From assembly GCF_027579695.1 (NCBI RefSeq), contig NC_083582.1, positions 32,370,464 through 32,434,463 of the forward strand: a stretch of 64,000 bases of DNA, read 5' to 3'. How positions within the stretch are numbered: the stretch's first letter is position 1; each line of letters opens with the position of its first letter. This DNA is from Neoarius graeffei. Lineage: Eukaryota; Chordata; Actinopteri; Siluriformes; Ariidae. Both the position numbers and the translations under genes were made by a program. The notes beneath the pieces were generated by a model. That model did no database searches and had not been told where the DNA came from. It saw only the letters and a list, made by a program, of their open reading frames with translations. Below, piece after piece: positions 32,853 to 43,489 of the stretch.

Positions 32853-33040
32853 GGGAGTCATGGCCTAATGGTTAGAGAAGCAGCTTTAGGACCAAAAGGT
32901 TGCTAGTTTGATTCCCTGGACCAGCAGGAATGGCTGAAATGCCCCAAGGCACCTAACCCCCAACTGCTTCCCAGGCTGTCCGTTGTGCATTGCTCTGGAT
33001 AAGAGCATCTGCTAAATGCCTGTAATGTAATGTAATGATA
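32853..33040 (+). mobile_element. tRNA-derived SINE with an L2-type tail
   Basis: The head GGCCTAATGGTTAGAGAAGC and GGTTGCTAGTTTGATTCCC are A- and B-box-like. The end is TCTGGATAAGAGCATCTGCT then AAATGCCTGTAATG and a TGTAA-type repeat, as in fish SINEs that borrow the L2 tail. It abuts the preceding V-SINE directly. Confidence 0.75.
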
Positions 33041-33207
33041 GGAATGAACATGTTAAAAAAAAATTTCATGCATGCGGGTCATTTAGAACCAGGACCCTTT
33101 GGTTCTGAAGAGCGAACAATCTAATTTTGAGGAATGCGGCCTAAAAAAATGCAGTGTGGCTTCATACGTTTCCTCTGTGTTTATAAATTTGATTTGCATG
33201 TTATAAC

Positions 33208-33236
33208 GACACACACACACACACACACACACACAC
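33208..33236. repeat. (AC)n microsatellite
   Basis: About 14 AC units. Confidence 0.95.
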
Positions 33237-34379
33237 TGACCTACCGAGCCTTTCTGGGATATTTGACATGACATGTTTGTGGTGTTGGTGGAGCTGCTTC
33301 AATTGCTAAGTTTCAGATAACGCTGTGGTCGCAAGTGTGGAAAATTTTAACTTTTTTTTTTTGTTATAGTTGAGTTTTGATATCTCTGGTGCTTTAGTGT
33401 AAGAGAAGACGTGTCCTAGACGATGTTTATCCAACAGTCTGAGAAACGATGACCAGAATTGCCATGCCGTGCCTTACGTTTTAGTCTGTTTTGTTCTGCG
33501 CAACCAGTATATAAGGATTATTAATTTTAGTGACCCATCAGTTTTGATTCGACTCATTTCACGTCAGTTTGCAATGGAACAAAGTCTGTTCAGCTTTGTG
33601 AGAAAATATCATACCCATGATATTTCTAAAGGCTTGTGTTGCATCCTGGCCGCCTGTTTTTAGTTGATTCCCTCAATAACTAACTACATTATGAAGCGTT
33701 TTAAAACATTGACGCTTTTTTCCAACATACTGTCTCCAAGGTTGGCAGTACTGTTTTGAATCTGACTAATATGAGGAACAGGCAATGATTCCGTGGCTCC
33801 GATGCCCAATGGAAAAACAGCAACTTGGTTTTCCCTAATATGACAAATCATGGATATATTTGCAAGCCTTTAAAAGGCGTCAAGCCCGTTGAGGGCAGAC
33901 AATGCACGGTTTCATTTATTTAGGTGCACGGAAGTTCTTGCAGCAATACAGGAAGGACTATGATTGATTTTTTGATTGATTGATTGATTTATTCGAAGGC
34001 CACCAAGTTTTACAGTGGGTCAGGGTCCTAAGCAGAAGCAGATCTTTGACCAATGGCCTTGTAAAATCTGCTGCTTGTTGTGTTTAGGATCATTACAGAC
34101 TGGTCTTACTGGTTCGGACAGTGGAGCCCCTTGTTTAAGATCCTGCTTTCGCACTGCACTAGTTAAACACATTCACTTTTTATTGCTCCTCTGTGGCACC
34201 AGACTGCGGCATACTTTACTACTAAGTTCATTTTTGACTTGTAACGAGAGCAATGAATAGGTTATCTAAATTATATAAAATAAAAAAAAACGCATGATTG
34301 TTCCCATATGTACGTAAGCGTGAGACCTGTTAAAGTCAAACGTGTGCCGGTTTCTATAAATTCCAAAAGACATGAGTTC

Positions 34380-34409
34380 ATAATAATAATAATAATAATA
34401 ATAATAATA
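34380..34409. repeat. (AAT)n microsatellite
   Basis: About ten TAA/AAT units. Confidence 0.95.
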
Positions 34410-35817
34410 TTTAGTTATACGTACGTATTCTAAAGACTATTTCAATGACTTGAAGAGGGTTTGTTTTCCATCTGCTCTGCTTGGTGTCAAGATCACTGAG
34501 CTGATCCTGCATTGGTTTTGAGGGTTTAAGCTTCTTGTTGTGGTGGTGCAGTAAGTAACTGGGTTCAACACTCGACCGGAGGGATGGAAAGGGGGGAGCA
34601 ATAGAGGAGAAAGAGAGCTGCTCTGTTCCACCAGGCCAATCTGAAGCCTCCAGAGACGCTGAGGTTCAATAGTGAAGGTGCACACAAGCCAGCATTCTTT
34701 CCATGTGAGCTTAGGGTGGTTGTATTGAGCACAAGCGCTGCTGTTTCCATGCCAGAATAATTCACATAATTTAATGGGCTGCTGAATTATGCGGACTGCT
34801 TTTCCATAATGTGGTTCTTTGTGTGTTCTTGTCGACACAGTTTGGTCTCTTGCTTCTTGCAGGTCACCTTTGACTGGAGAATAAATCGAAGCCGCAGTGT
34901 TATTTATGTGGCGTGTCTTATGTTATGGGCTTGTTTGCTGTTCCTGCTTGGTAGAAGGATGCGTATTGTTTCCACAGCTACAGGTTATGGCCTTATCTTA
35001 CCTTTTATTAGGTGATTTAATTGGCGAGGAAGCTTCAGGTCGGTCTCCTCACTCCATCTCTTGCTTTACTCACCTCTTCAGCTAGTGCACACCTGGCCTT
35101 TTAATGAAACCCCATGGCTCTCCATCCAGTTAGCCTGAGATCCTTCCTTTCATTTGACCACAAGCTGTTTGCTAAGTCCACTCCACGGTTTGCTCTCAGT
35201 AATTGACTTGGCCGTCGGCAGATGTTTGCCAATCCCAGGCCTCCCTCCTCTGCGTTAACAGGAAGTCCTTTGACACACAACTGAGAGACGTCTGCTCATT
35301 GTCTATCTCATAAAGTAGCCCTAAGAGAGGAAGTACAGAGTGCAAGCCTGGACCTCTCCTGCTCTCGGCTCTCCATCCTACATTCCCAGTGGCGCACAGA
35401 GCAAGACACTGGGGGATTTTTTGTTTTGTTTTGTCTCTCTTTTGCTTTCTCAGCAGAGCTTCTGGGACTACAAGGACTAGAACAAGTCAAGGCAGCCCAT
35501 GAAAACAATCCTCATATTCATCGCCTGGATTGTAGTTAGTGGTTTGCTTCATTGTATGAGTGAACTGAAAAAGCTGGCGAATGGAGACTGCTGTAACTAA
35601 CTTTCCTTGTCATCAGAGGAAATGAGTGCAGAGCAGTAGAGTGCAACAGTACAGGAAGATAAATACGGCCTGGCGAAGCAGTGGTATGTGATTCCCTGAT
35701 TAGTGACATTATACATTGGCAGCGTTGACACAGTTCTCCAAACAGGTAATGACTAATGACTGATGTGAGAAGAGTTTTTATCGTCGTCGTCATCATCATC
35801 ATCAGCTCATGGTGATG

Positions 35818-36204
35818 TTAGTGGGAGAAGTTAACACTATACAATATAAGTGTGTTCTCAGGGGCGTTATGAACAAGGCCATATACAACTTTCCCAAACT
35901 ATAGAACTGTTTTTAGCTTCTCCGTAATGGGGTTTCCATCCACCTGTATGTCAAGTCAAGTTTATTTGTATAGCGCCTTTAATAATGGACATGGTCGCAA
36001 AGCAGCTTTACAGAATTTTAATGACTTGAACTAATTTTATCCCTAATCTATCCCCAATGGGGACAGTGGCAAGGAAAAACTCCCTCAGACAACATGAGGA
36101 AGAACCTTGAGAGGAACCAGACTCAAAAAGGAACCCATCCTTATTTGGGCGATAACAGACAACGTGATTATAACATTTTTAACAGTTTTAACATGAGGCC
36201 ATTA
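35818..36204 (-). repeat. Tandem duplication, unit 1 (contains L2-like tail)
   Basis: About 375 bp (TAGTGGGAGAAGTTAACACT onward) recur at 37690-38063 at very high identity. The unit joins unique sequence to a minus-strand L2-like tail (from CAAGTTTATTTGTATAGCGC near 35957). This unit's L2 part stops at ACATGAGG where the copies diverge. Confidence 0.9.
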
Positions 36205-36346
36205 TTAAAAAATGTTCTGTTTCCGTTCCACCGGCCGGGTGAGTGCCGTTTGTGCGGTTGAAATTTTTTTTTTTTTTAAACGCCGTTTTTTCGACATTTT
36301 TTTCGGGTTCGTAAATCTAAAATCGAACTTGCCATTTACGCATTCC

Positions 36347-37153
36347 CAGGGCTTTCCACTAAGGCTCATACTAGCCAGCCATGACAAATAAGTAGCCAGC
36401 CGGGGGGGGGAGTAAACACAAAATAAACTCCTGTGCACGCAGTTCCCAGGATTAAATGTATTTTCCACAGACCATTTATTTATTCACTTTACTCAAATAC
36501 AAAGTAAAATGGCAGTAAATCTTCTTTCTTTTCTTGCGTATTGCATCATGAGGCGTTCCTGGCTTGTAAATCTCTTATTTTCGGTGCATGACACATTCAC
36601 GCAGCTGAGCATGCTATGAATTAACAACGACAACGGTCTGCAGTGGGGCTACACAATTAAACACTCAGCGAACATTTCTCCATTTGTGTATGAAAATACA
36701 CTCCAACCACTCAGTTTGGGTTCATTTACAACCAACGGTGTCTTTTGATGCCAGCACGTAATTGAACGAGAGAAGACTGGTTTACCGGAGACAAAATAAG
36801 CGTCATCTCTGCTTCTGTCCCCTCCGACAGACCCGACACACTACTGCCTCCGCCGAGCGCGCGCGCGCGCACACACCGCATGTCGGGGCCGCGGATGAGT
36901 TACTCTCCCTTGATCAACGAAGTCGGCGGGGAATTTGTGGTTATTATCGGTACAAACAGCGCGAATCACAACTTAAATGAGTGCGGTTCAGTTTGACATT
37001 GTCAGTCCGTTAGATAAACATTTAATTTTATTAAAATCGAAAATTAATATTTAGAGCCTGTGGGCTACAAAAATAATAGTCATTAAAGTAGCCGGCTGGA
37101 CTTAATTGTGTAGTCAGCTGTATGGCTGGCAGCCGGCGCTTGTGGAAAGCCCT
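36347..37153. mobile_element. hAT-like non-autonomous element
   Basis: Ends CAGGGCTTTCCACTAAGG and CTTGTGGAAAGCCCTG are hAT-type (CAGGG..CCCTG). GCATTCC is duplicated exactly at 36340-36346 and 37154-37160. Inner arms repeat CCAGCC/GGCTGGC and AGCCGGC words. No transposase ORF was found. Confidence 0.7.
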
Positions 37154-37214
37154 GCATTCCGCGCAGGATATAGAATTGAATCAGCTCTGCGCATGCGCCG
37201 TGCGGCACAAAAAA

Positions 37215-37478
37215 ATGGCAGCCACCATGAAGGAAGGAGATCCGGAGTTTTCAAACATTTGCTTAAGTGTGAAATCGCAAAATGGTATTCTAGCGAACAA
37301 CAAAATAGTAAAGATTCAGAAAAACAAATCATTCAGTGATCATTTTAATAGCGTAATTTCATCCGAACTAAGCCTAATGGCCGATTTAGAACTACAAAAA
37401 GTCCGTGTGTCGGACATTTTAAGTACCTTTGTAAAAGTTTTGCAAATGTTGCAGTCAGCATTTAAAATGCTAACTTAG
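37215..37478 (+). CDS. Small unidentified ORF inside the TTAA element
   Basis: From the ATG at 37215 the frame gives 87 residues (MAATMKEGDPEFSNICL onward), ending at a TAG-type stop at 37476. The second Met at 37227 has an ideal GCCACCATGA context. The C-terminal half is helix-prone with leucine heptads (LSLMADLELQKVRVSDILST). Just upstream is GCGCATGCGC, an NRF1-like site. I do not recognise the product; it could be a first transposase exon or chance. Confidence 0.3.
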   Translation: MAATMKEGDPEFSNICLSVKSQNGILANNKIVKIQKNKSFSDHFNSVISSELSLMADLELQKVRVSDILSTFVKVLQMLQSAFKMLT

Positions 37479-37689
37479 TTTTTGTACAAGTTTCAGTTGA
37501 TTAAACCGTCATATTTTATTAAATGTGTCTGCTTTTGTAATAAAAAAATACTGAAAGAAAAAGCAAACGCAGCATTGCGATTTCTTATCCATCCATCCAT
37601 ATATTTAAAAAAAAAAAATCCCTCCCTCCCGACTGAAATTTTTTTTGCTCACCCGGTGGACAGGAAACGGATTTTTTTTAAGGATGGCC

Positions 37690-38063
37690 CTAGTGGGAGA
37701 AGTTAACACTACACAATATGTGTGTTCTCAGGGGCGTTATGAACAAGGCCATATACAACTTTCCCAAACTATAGAACTGTTTTGAGCTTCTCCGTAATGG
37801 GGTTTCCATCCACCTGTATGTCAAGTTTATTTGTATAGCGCCTTTAATAATAGACATGGTCGCAAAGCAGCTTTACAGAATTTTAATGACTTGAACTAAT
37901 TTTATCCCTAATCTATCCCCAATGGGGACAGTGGCAAGGAAAAACTCCCTCAGACAACATGAGGAAGAACCTTGAGAGGAACCAGACTCAAAAAGGAACC
38001 CATCCTTATTTGGGCGATAACAGACAACGTGATTATAACATTTTTAACACTTTTAACATGAAG
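37690..38063 (-). repeat. Tandem duplication, unit 2
   Basis: Same order as unit 1, with single-base changes (ACACAATATG for ATACAATATAAG, ATAGACATGG for ATGGACATGG, and one copy of CAAGT lost). It continues without a break into the rest of the L2-like tail, so it is probably the ancestral arrangement. Confidence 0.9.
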
Positions 38064-38260
38064 TCTGTTTCGTTGATGTTATAACTTTTTTTTCATTGAC
38101 AGAAACTCAAGTCCAAAACTGTCCATGACAACTGCAGTCCTAAAGTTAGCAAGTCAACTGTAGTCCTCAGCCATAAAAGCATTACTGTAAGTGTCCAGAG
38201 CGTCCTCCAAGTGTGACTTTCAACTGTCCGTATGGTGCCGTCCTCCACAGGAGGGCGAAT
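37820..38260 (-). mobile_element. L2-like LINE 3' tail
   Basis: Minus-strand copy matching the 5605-6273 copy from its end (CAAGTTTATTTGTATAGCGC) through GGACGGCACCATACGG-type sequence (reverse strand). Noncoding. Confidence 0.7.
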
Positions 38261-38771
38261 GTATTTCTGAAATATATCAACTTCGAAATGAAAACATCAG
38301 AATTGCATTAATAACTAATAATTTCAGACTTATTTGATGCTTGGAAAAAAGAGATGGAAATATTTCCGTGCGGCTAAAGATGCCTTAAAGGGAAATGTGT
38401 GCTTGGTTTGACGTTCTTTAGGATATACACACACAAAAGTCAAAACGTACAGTGATCAATGTTTTCTTTGGACTTCATGGAAACTGACTTTTCAACTCGA
38501 GACTGAGAAATGGTCAAAGTCCTACATAATCCCAGAATACATGACCCCCTACATTAGCAATAACCTACAGTTCATGCGCATGTCACATTAATGACCTGTC
38601 TATGCAGATATCCAGGCCACATCTTTGGCTTTCCCTGTGTGCGAATGGACTATGGGGGTGGGGCAGTTGAAGTTGAGCCAGCTATTACATCTTGTTAAAA
38701 ATGTGAATCCATGGGATATGAACAAACAACATATTTGTGCTTGTTCTGGTTCCTTTTACCATACAGAGAAA
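38261..38771. other. No recognised feature
   Basis: No repeat, splice-bordered exon or long frame recognised. Confidence 0.45.
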
Positions 38772-39512
38772 TTATTTATAATCACGCTATATCCGGTGTT
38801 ACCCAGATGAGGATGGGTTCATTTTGAGTCTGGTTCCTCTCAAGGTTTTTTCCTCATGTCATCTCAGGGTTTTTTTCCTCGTCACCGTCACGTCAGACTC
38901 GCTCATTGGGGATAAATTTAAAATCTACCTACTGATCAGCCATAACATTAAAACCACTGATTGGTAGAGTGATTTACATTGATTGTGTTTGTTACAATGG
39001 CACCTGTCAAGGGGTGGGATATATTAGGCAGCAAGAGAACAGTCAGTTCTTGAAGTTGATGTGTTGGAAGCAGGAAAAATGGGCAAACGTAAGGATTTGA
39101 GTGACTTTGACAAGGAATAATTGGGATAGCTAGATTTCTGGGTCTGAGCAACTCCAAAACGGCACATCTTGTAAGGTGTTCCCGGTATGCAGTGGTTAGC
39201 GCCTACCAAAAAGGGTCCAAGGAAGGACTACCGGTGAACCGGCGACAGGGTCATGAGTGTCGAAGGCTTGTTGATTCGCATGATTCATACGGTCCGATCC
39301 AGAGATGTCCGCAAGCACTGGCGACCGACAGTTTTCTCCACCTACACAGATGGTTTGCACTGGCTACTCCAGGGCTTTTCAGTGTGGGGCACGCCTCCCC
39401 TAGGGGGCGCCAGAGTTCTTCGGGGGGGGGCGCAACGTGAGGAAAAATAAACCAGAATAAATTACTATTGTGGACATTTAGCGAACTTCAGCTAGCCTTT
39501 GCCAGAGACAAA

Positions 39513-39735
39513 ATGGATCGATTTTTAGTACCTAAAGCTACAGTGAGTGAGGAGACAGAGTCTGGGCCAAACAAAAAAAAGAAGGAAGTATGACCACGAT
39601 TATTTAAAGTTTGGATTTTCATGGACTGGATCTGAAGATGCTCCACTGCCACAGTGTGTTGTCTGCCAAGAGGTGCTAGCTAACGATGCTATGAGATGTT
39701 TAAAATGTGTAAAACAAGATGTTTTAAATGTGTAA
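39513..39735 (+). pseudogene. hAT transposase N-terminus (ZBED/FAM200-like), broken
   Basis: Starts MDRFLVPKATVSEETESGP and, after a one-base frame change in the AAA run near 39585, continues YDHDYLKFGFSWTGSEDAPL and PQCVVCQEVLANDAM. That matches the start of ZBED5/FAM200-type hAT transposases; the CVVC pair is the first half of a zinc-binding BED-like finger. It then runs into a TTTAAAATGTGTAAA array, so the dimerisation and catalytic regions are absent. Confidence 0.75.
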
Positions 39736-39845
39736 AAAAAAGAGGTTTTAAAAAAGCACAGATGTTTAAAATGTGTAAAAAAAAGATGTTTTAAAAAGCA
39801 CAGATGTTTAAAATGTGTAAAAGAAAAAAAATAAAAATGTGTACA
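39695..39845. repeat. GATGTTTTAAAATGTGTAAA short tandem array
   Basis: Imperfect units of TTTAAAATGTGTAAAA with AAGCACAGATG repeats, five or more times, replacing the deleted interior of the hAT element. Confidence 0.8.
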
Positions 39846-39983
39846 ACAACCATTTTTTTAAAATACGAATGGAACATTAAGTATAGCAACAACAAAAATT
39901 GTAAGGGGGGGGTGCTGTTGTTTATTTGCTCTCTGAGGGGGGGGGGCTGACTCTCCCACACTTTGAAAACCCCTGGGCTACTC

Positions 39984-40420
39984 GATCCCAGAAAAACCTA
40001 AAAACTTGCCTTTCGATGTTCGAGTAACTTTATATCGTCTCTGCTGCCCATAATTTGCTGCAAATCCAATTATTTCACCATGAAATTGTCTTCGATTCAG
40101 GTCATGACCAGAAGTGATGCCATATTTGTTGCTCGATTCTTGTGCTCTGATTGGCCGAGCTGGACCACGTGACCACGCTGTAGCATATGTAGTTATGTTA
40201 TAGAGCCAGGCAGCGTACTACAGAGGGTAACTGAGAAAGCCAAGCGCACATCCATCTGGAGGGAAATTTCAGACGTAGCCTATTTTACAGGAAAACAGTT
40301 AGTAATTTATTAGCTGAGAATGCACCAGAAGGCATGTCAACTTCAAAATTTTCTGGGAGGGGCATGCCCCCAGACCTCCCTAGCATTAGTGCAGTAACAT
40401 TAGTCGCATAGAGTAGAGTG
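39984..40420. other. Unassigned sequence within the foldback core
   Basis: No gene or known repeat recognised. Contains a CTCTGATTGGCCGAG stretch and CCACGTGACCACG. Confidence 0.35.
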
Positions 40421-40429
40421 GGGTAATAC

Positions 40430-41040
40430 GCCCCCGTGGGGTAAAAGGCCCCTGGCCTGTTTTACCCAAAATAACCACCAGATGGCGCAAAGTTACATTT
40501 CTATTGTTGCTATGGACTGGCTTGACAACGGGGATATACAAATATCCACTGTGGATCGCATATCAGCAACGCAGCGGAGAGAAATCAAATTTCATGGTAA
40601 GTGATATATAATTTTCAGATATCAGTAAAACTGTATTTAGATAGCTGCTATTTCGTCAGATATCACAGCTGTGTATGTGGTATGAGTAGACAAGTCAGTA
40701 CGTTAAAATACATTAGGTATAAAAAGTTGAATCACATTTTGAAAGTAAGACCCTTTTTTTTGTAAAAGTGTAGTCTGTGGGGTAAAACGCCCCCCTTAAT
40801 GGCGGGGTAAATGGCCCCCAGGGGGCATCGTTTCCTTTTATCATAATTAGAGTGGGGGGAAAAGCCCCCCCTTAAGGAAAATTCAGTTTTTCTCCAAGTT
40901 GAAATGAACCATGTGTTTAGTTTTAATCATAGTTTTTGACAACAGTGACATGAACAATAATGCCACCTAAAGTTTGCCTAAAGTTAATACTTAAATTTTT
41001 TTTTTTAACAAAAACAAACATTGTGCCAAGGGGGCCTTTT

Positions 41041-41072
<32 letters not shown>

Positions 41073-41526
41073 AGTGGGGTAAAAGGCCCCCTCACTCAAA
41101 AAAACAAGAAAATATCCCTGAATTAATGAATAGCTTGTTCTTTGTTAATTCATGTTCAATCCACACAAAATTATATTGAAATTAAAATGCGAAATATAAT
41201 AAAATAATGCATCTATTCATTAATTCAGGGATATTTTCTTGTTTCTTTCACATTATAGGCTTAAGTAAACACTTTTGCTATCCAAACAGCTTTTTTTGAG
41301 TGAGGGGGCCTATTGCCCCACCTCAGGGGGCCTTTTACCCCACTGGGGGGGGTAAAAGGCCCCCTTGGCACAATGTTTGTTTTTGTAAAAAAAAAATTTA
41401 AGTATTAACTTTAGGCAAACTTTAGGTGGCATTATTGTTCATGTCACTGTTGTCAAAAACTATGATTAAAACTAAATACATGGTTCATTTCAACTTGGAG
41501 AAAAACTGAATTTTCCTTAAGGGGGT
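40430..41526. mobile_element. Palindromic element with repeated GGGGTAAAAGGCCCC words
   Basis: GGGGTAAAAGGCCCC or a close variant occurs about nine times (40432, 40450, 40779, 40805, 40855, 41033, 41076, 41328, 41348 and complements). Two arms (40869-41040 and 41350-41525) form a near-perfect inverted repeat of about 175 bp. A smaller inner inverted repeat (ATCCCTGAATTAATGAATAG and its complement) lies between. No ORF over 100 codons is supported. Superfamily unknown. Confidence 0.6.
41041..41072. repeat. Poly-C run
   Basis: About 31 C in a row at the inner edge of the left palindrome arm; the corresponding place in the right arm has only six. Length is prone to assembly error. Confidence 0.85.
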
Positions 41527-41680
<154 letters not shown>

Positions 41681-42170
41681 GCCGGCTACTTCAGATTTTC
41701 TGGAGAAATCTGTCAATCCCACAGAAGACCTACTGTCGTACAAACTGCTGAAAAGGTTAATGCTGGGACCTTTCTGTTTTAGCCAGCATTAATTTTTTCA
41801 GCAGTTTGTGCTAGAGGAGCTCTTCCGTGGGATTGGACCATATGGGCTAGCCTTCATGCCTCATGTGAATCAATGAGCCTTCACAACTTGCTTCTTGTCA
41901 AAGTCACTCAGATTCTTACGCTTGCCCATTTTTTTTTCCTGCTTCCAACACATCAACTTCAAAAACTGACTCTTGTCTTGCTGCCTAATATATCCCACCC
42001 ATTTAACAGGTGCCATTGTAATGAGATAATCAGTGTGATTCACTTCCTGTCAGTGACCAGTTTTAATGTTATGACTGATCTGTGTATATCTGAATTTCTG
42101 TGAAGCTGCCATGTGACAATGTCCATTGTTAAAAGTGCTATGTGAATTAAACTGAATCGAATTCAAGTTG

Positions 42171-43079
42171 AATTTGCTCTGTAGCTATGGTCTGTGTACT
42201 GTAAGTGGAAAAATAAGTGAGCTTGGCGTATTTAAATAACGCAGCAGGATGATTGGGGTCCCATTTTGACACTTGCACATTGTGTGTCTCAGCATTCATG
42301 TGTATCGAAATGCTGATTAAAATGGAAACCGTGGTGACGAAGAAAGAGAAACGACAAAGAAACATGCTTTCATTGTGAACTGGGAGATGGATTAACCTGA
42401 ACTCCATTTGCATAGCTTTTGTTCTGTGTGATCCATGCTAGTTTTTTACATTTTTCTATTTGCGAAAACGTGATTTTTGTATTTTCTCCTTGAACTTTAC
42501 TATACTAGCACTTTGGAATCCCACACCACGATATGTGGTAGTTTTGAAATTTACAGACCTGCCAGCTTAAGCCACATCACATCCTGTGTTGATCCTGTGT
42601 TGTACTGAACCACAGGAAATGACGACGCTTTCTGATAAGCCTGATCTCACTCTCACTAGCACACACAATTATCATTGAGACCTCCGTGCCAAGCACAATA
42701 TTGGAGAAGACAGGGGGCACCATGGAGACCGTGATATCAGCAACTGAGTATGTTTGGTCTTTCCTGATCTTTTCTACTCTGAGTGTGTGCTTACGTGCAG
42801 AACCTGCTTGTGAGAGTTGACTTGCCTCTGTGACTACCATCTCCTTTACCTACTGCACAGGTTCCCATCCGTGGTCCTAGAGTACCTGCTGTCCTACATA
42901 TTTGATTTTCCCTGCTCGAACACACCTGCCTCATTTCAGGAAGTGGTGTTAATTATCTGATTGATTAAACCGGCTAATTGTGTTGCGAGAAAGCAAAACT
43001 AACCTAAATATACAGGATGGTGGTGATCCAGGACCAGGTTTGGAAACCTGTGATGCACTGTATACATAATGGTCAGTGG
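42171..43079. other. No recognised feature
   Basis: Unique AT-rich sequence. The minus-strand ORF at 42577-42840 has no splice or domain support. Confidence 0.45.
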
Positions 43080-43489
43080 TAAGTCGTTTATTATTATACC
43101 TGTCCTCCCGCTCCAAAGGAGGGGGGTATACTGGTTTACCTCTGTCCATCCGTATCTCCGTCCATCCGAAACACCCTTTTTCTCAGCAACCACAAATCAT
43201 AGCCACTTGGTACCAAACTTCTTGGAGTTCTATCAGAATCAGAACACTTTTTTTTAATTTTTTTTTTTTTATTGCCAGGTATGCGAACACACGAGGAATT
43301 TGACTCCGGTACCACTTAGCTTTCATAGTACAACACAGATAAAAGCGTATACACAAAACAAAGGAATGGTAATAGTCGGGGCTTTCCGTGAAAGCACGGA
43401 GAAGAATTAACACAACAATTACACAAAACATAGAAAGTACGAGAGAGCGAAGTCCCGAGGCAGCCGTCCGCCATCTTGGTTCTATACCA
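43080..43489. mobile_element. Unclassified interspersed repeat remnants
   Basis: The first half (CCTCCCGCTCCAAAGG, CTTGGTACCAAACTTCTTGG) resembles the start of the array at 18900-19570. The second half (ATTGCCAGGTATGCGAACAC, AATTTGACTCCGGTACCACT) resembles a minus-strand LINE 3' end near TCAGAATCAGAACAC. Borders unclear. Confidence 0.35.

Larger units (their letters stand above)
33041..35817. other. Unique sequence, possible intron of the 30-kb gene
   Basis: Mostly non-repetitive. It holds microsatellites (AC at 33208-33236, GATT at 33969-33991, AAT at 34380-34409, CAT at 35788-35803) and no exon with both splice sites and a recognisable protein. Confidence 0.4.
36205..37681 (+). mobile_element. 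TTAA-flanked TIR element with a small ORF and nested hAT
   Basis: TTAA at 36205-36208 and 37678-37681 borders terminal repeats related by TGTTTCCGTTCCACCGG and the complement of CCGGTGGACAGGAAAC. It sits inside the tandem duplication. Its 3' half has a CpG-rich start site and an 88-codon ORF. A hAT-like element fills 36347-37153. The TTAA target implies Kolobok or piggyBac type. Confidence 0.65.
39370..39975 (+). mobile_element. hAT (ZBED-type) element, internally deleted
   Basis: Terminal repeats CAGGGCTTTTCAGTGTGGGG and, inverted, CAGGGGTTTTCAAAGTGTGG, with a perfect 8-bp target duplication GGCTACTC (39362-39369, 39976-39983) as expected for hAT. It keeps only the N-terminal transposase segment and a short tandem array. 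Confidence 0.9.

Noticed and set aside
34862..35015. Possible next exon after the 30-kb exon (starts after CTTGCTTCTTGCAG, reads VTFDWRINRSRS)
   Set aside because: The acceptor and phase fit, but no donor follows at a sensible place and the frame shows no recognisable domain; left as unproven.
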